Positions 62,524 through 64,000 of a DNA stretch of 64,000 nucleotides are shown one piece after another. Source of the DNA: Euglena gracilis (Eukaryota; Euglenida; Euglenophyceae; Euglenales). Numbering within the stretch: position 1 is the stretch's first letter; every line of letters begins with the position of its first letter. Both the position numbers and the translations under genes were made by a program. The notes below the pieces were generated by a model, which saw only the letters and a program-made list of their open reading frames with translations, did not search any database and had not been told where the DNA came from. The stretch lies in contig CP154957.1 of NCBI GenBank assembly GCA_039621445.1, forward strand, positions 38,534,654 through 38,598,653. Direction: 5' to 3'.

Positions 62524-63911
62524 ATTTTCCAGGAAAATCAACATCAAAATCAACGTCCTTGAACGTTAGGCGGCGCTTGACAACGCCCGGCACCCAGGCG
62601 GCAACACCACGGAACGTCTCCTCCGCCGTGGGCGGGCTGAGCAAGCTCGCAGCCGTAACGCGGCACGACCGAAAGAGCCAGTTCCCATCCATCCCAGCTG
62701 GTGCCAAACCGACCAGTGTTTGTTGCCTCTCAAAAGCAGCCACGGGGCAAATTGCCGGATCGGGCCCTTCCACGATGACTTGCCGCATCAGGGCCATATC
62801 CGATTTGCCCAGTGATTGCTGATGGTTTTTCATGGTGGCAACAGACACAGAAAGCATCTTAAACCCCCCCCCCCACCTATAAGAAACCCGTTTCTTGTAG
62901 GTGGGTTTCCAAAAAAATGGCCCAAGGGGTTTCTTATAGGTGGGGGTTTCTTATAGGTGGGTTTCAATGTCTGAAAAAGTTTTGAGCCGACAAAAAGCCA
63001 AAAGTGGCCAAAAACGGTCAAAAATTTCCTTCGGCGCCTTCGGCGCCGAAGAAAAAAGGGGGTGGTTGGGTTCAAAGCTCCCCAGGGGTTTCTTATAGGT
63101 GGGGGTTTCTTATAGGTGGGGGTTTCTTATAGAGGGGGGTTTCTTATAGGTGGGGGGGGGGGTTACGACCATCCTCTGTTTTGGACTCAACAAACGAATC
63201 CACCTGCAACCTCCGTAGCACTTCGCTGCAATACCCGGTGCAGAAACCCATAATGAGAATGTTTGCCCGCTGTGCCTCAAACGGTCTGCTCCACTGCACC
63301 GTGTCAAGGATGCCAGGAAGTTCTGCAGGTTGCAGAATTTCCTCAGGGGGGTGCACAGCCTCACCAATGGCTTTTTTGGTTGCCTCACGGGTCAGAGCAG
63401 CCGCCATCAATTTTTGCAGCTGTGGGAGTTGCGTTTCAGAGGATGGTACAAACGGGGTTTCTGGCTGAGATGACGCATGGATGCGGGCAACTGCGTTCAG
63501 GTATCCCCTGAACGTCAATGCTTTCAATTGTCGGAATTTGAATTGCTGGCCACACTGTGCCCGGCGTTGGTCATCACATTGTTTGATGACCTCTTGCCCA
63601 TCAAACAACAGTGCAGGATCAAGCTCCCAAGCTGCCCAAGCACAAAGGAAAGCATCTAGTTCGTCATAGACAGCGCAAAGCGCATTGCAGACGTCCTCAA
63701 ATTCAAGGAGGTGTGCCAATGCGGATTGCTCTGTCCCTTCTGAACCGGATGCTTTCTTTTTGGTAGCCTCCGCCAGAAGGTTACCATGCAAGGGGTCAAC
63801 ATCAGGGTTCTTTCTTTTATCCCAACCCTGCTTAATTGTGGCCAAAAATTCAGGAACTTTTGGGGGTTGTGGCAACATTCGGTCCATGGTGTTGGCAGCT
63901 TTCTTTGCCAT
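62520..63911 (-). pseudogene. tyrosine-recombinase-like gene, best copy (interrupted by a TA element)
   Basis: The minus strand from the ATG at 63911 reads MAKKAANTMDRMLPQPPK, DELDAFLCAWAAW, LTFRGYLNAVARIHASSQ, ALTREATKKAIGEAVHPP, then SRPFEAQRANILIMGFCTGY, CSEVLRRLQVDSF. This follows the order helical core-binding domain then start of the catalytic domain of tyrosine recombinases; the position of the first catalytic Arg appears to be Cys (TGYCSE). A TA element occupies 62862-63163. Beyond it the frame continues SVATMKNHQQSLGKSDMALM, DPAICPVAAFERQQTL, NWLFRSCRV to DFPGKF, where a foldback repeat cuts it. HxxR and Tyr are not found. Apart from the insertions the frame has no stop. Probably a Crypton/DIRS-type mobile recombinase; alternatives cannot be excluded. 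Confidence 0.6.
62862..63163. mobile_element. TA-flanked C-run element, ACCTATAAGAAACCC family, inside the recombinase gene
   Basis: TA at 62860-62861, AACCCCCCCCCCCACCTATA, AGAAACCC; the right end is GGGTTTCTTATAGGTGGGGG and a G-run, TTA (TA at 63164-63165). GGGTTTCTTATAGGTGGG is repeated seven times inside. Without the element and one TA the recombinase frame runs on (TEDGRK to MLSVSVATM). Confidence 0.92.
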
Positions 63912-64000
63912 TTTTCAAAACAGACGGAGGAAGAACGCAACGAGTACAAATAAATAAGGCAAATGGCACAAGAACGTTTTCCAGGACGCCGTGGCCATGG

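Overview
This is eukaryotic nuclear DNA from a repeat-dominated region. The evidence is short GT-AG introns (44-69 bp) that preserve reading phase in a transposase gene, tRNA-like promoter boxes, satellite DNA, and fragments of pogo, hAT, Harbinger-like, LINE-like and tyrosine-recombinase genes. There are no bacterial operons, Shine-Dalgarno sites or bacterial genes. I cannot name the organism; a protist or alga with a large genome is my inference. Long C and G homopolymers, which cap many small mobile elements, give the window its character.

Layout. From 0-13.9 kb there are degraded mobile elements: a BED-finger fragment, a 420-bp inverted-repeat element, a tyrosine-recombinase-like pseudogene (3.1-4.2 kb), a zinc-finger gene with three exons (5.2-6.1 kb), a tRNA-headed composite repeat (6.3-7.3 kb), a spliced pogo transposase (7.5-9.1 kb), and a duplicated 640-680 bp repeat around two more recombinase fragments. 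From 13.9-30.3 kb lies a single 16.3-kb head-to-tail satellite of about 207 units of 79 bp, followed by a 52-bp GC-rich minisatellite (30.3-31.1 kb). From 31-40 kb are further elements, a Harbinger-like C-terminus and a second recombinase copy. From 40.1-45.6 kb the 79-bp satellite returns, mostly inverted, broken by a 0.95-kb insertion and again followed by the 52-bp minisatellite. From 46.5-53.6 kb are an SR-like protein gene, the inverted partner of the composite repeat, a hAT C-terminus, the inverted partner of the 420-bp element and a LINE-like reverse-transcriptase tail. From 53.7-61.4 kb is mostly low complexity, minisatellite and dispersed repeat. From 62.0-63.9 kb are diverged satellite cousins and the best-preserved recombinase copy.

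The most interesting system is a set of at least ten short elements (about 130-300 bp) built to one plan: a TA target, then a C run, a short subterminal motif, its inverted copy, a G run and TA again. Three independent comparisons show precise TA duplication: an SR-like ORF, a recombinase ORF, and an uninterrupted paralogous repeat. The families share the plan but differ in their subterminal motif. In addition, every recognisable coding tail ends in TGA, while in-frame TAG or TAA codons lie inside otherwise conserved coding stretches, once opposite a CAG in a paralogue. That raises, without proving, the possibility that UAR codes for glutamine here.

Limits. Nearly all long ORFs are satellite or homopolymer artefacts and are not annotated as genes. 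No gene here is demonstrably intact apart from plausible exons. Family assignments rest on motif reading alone.
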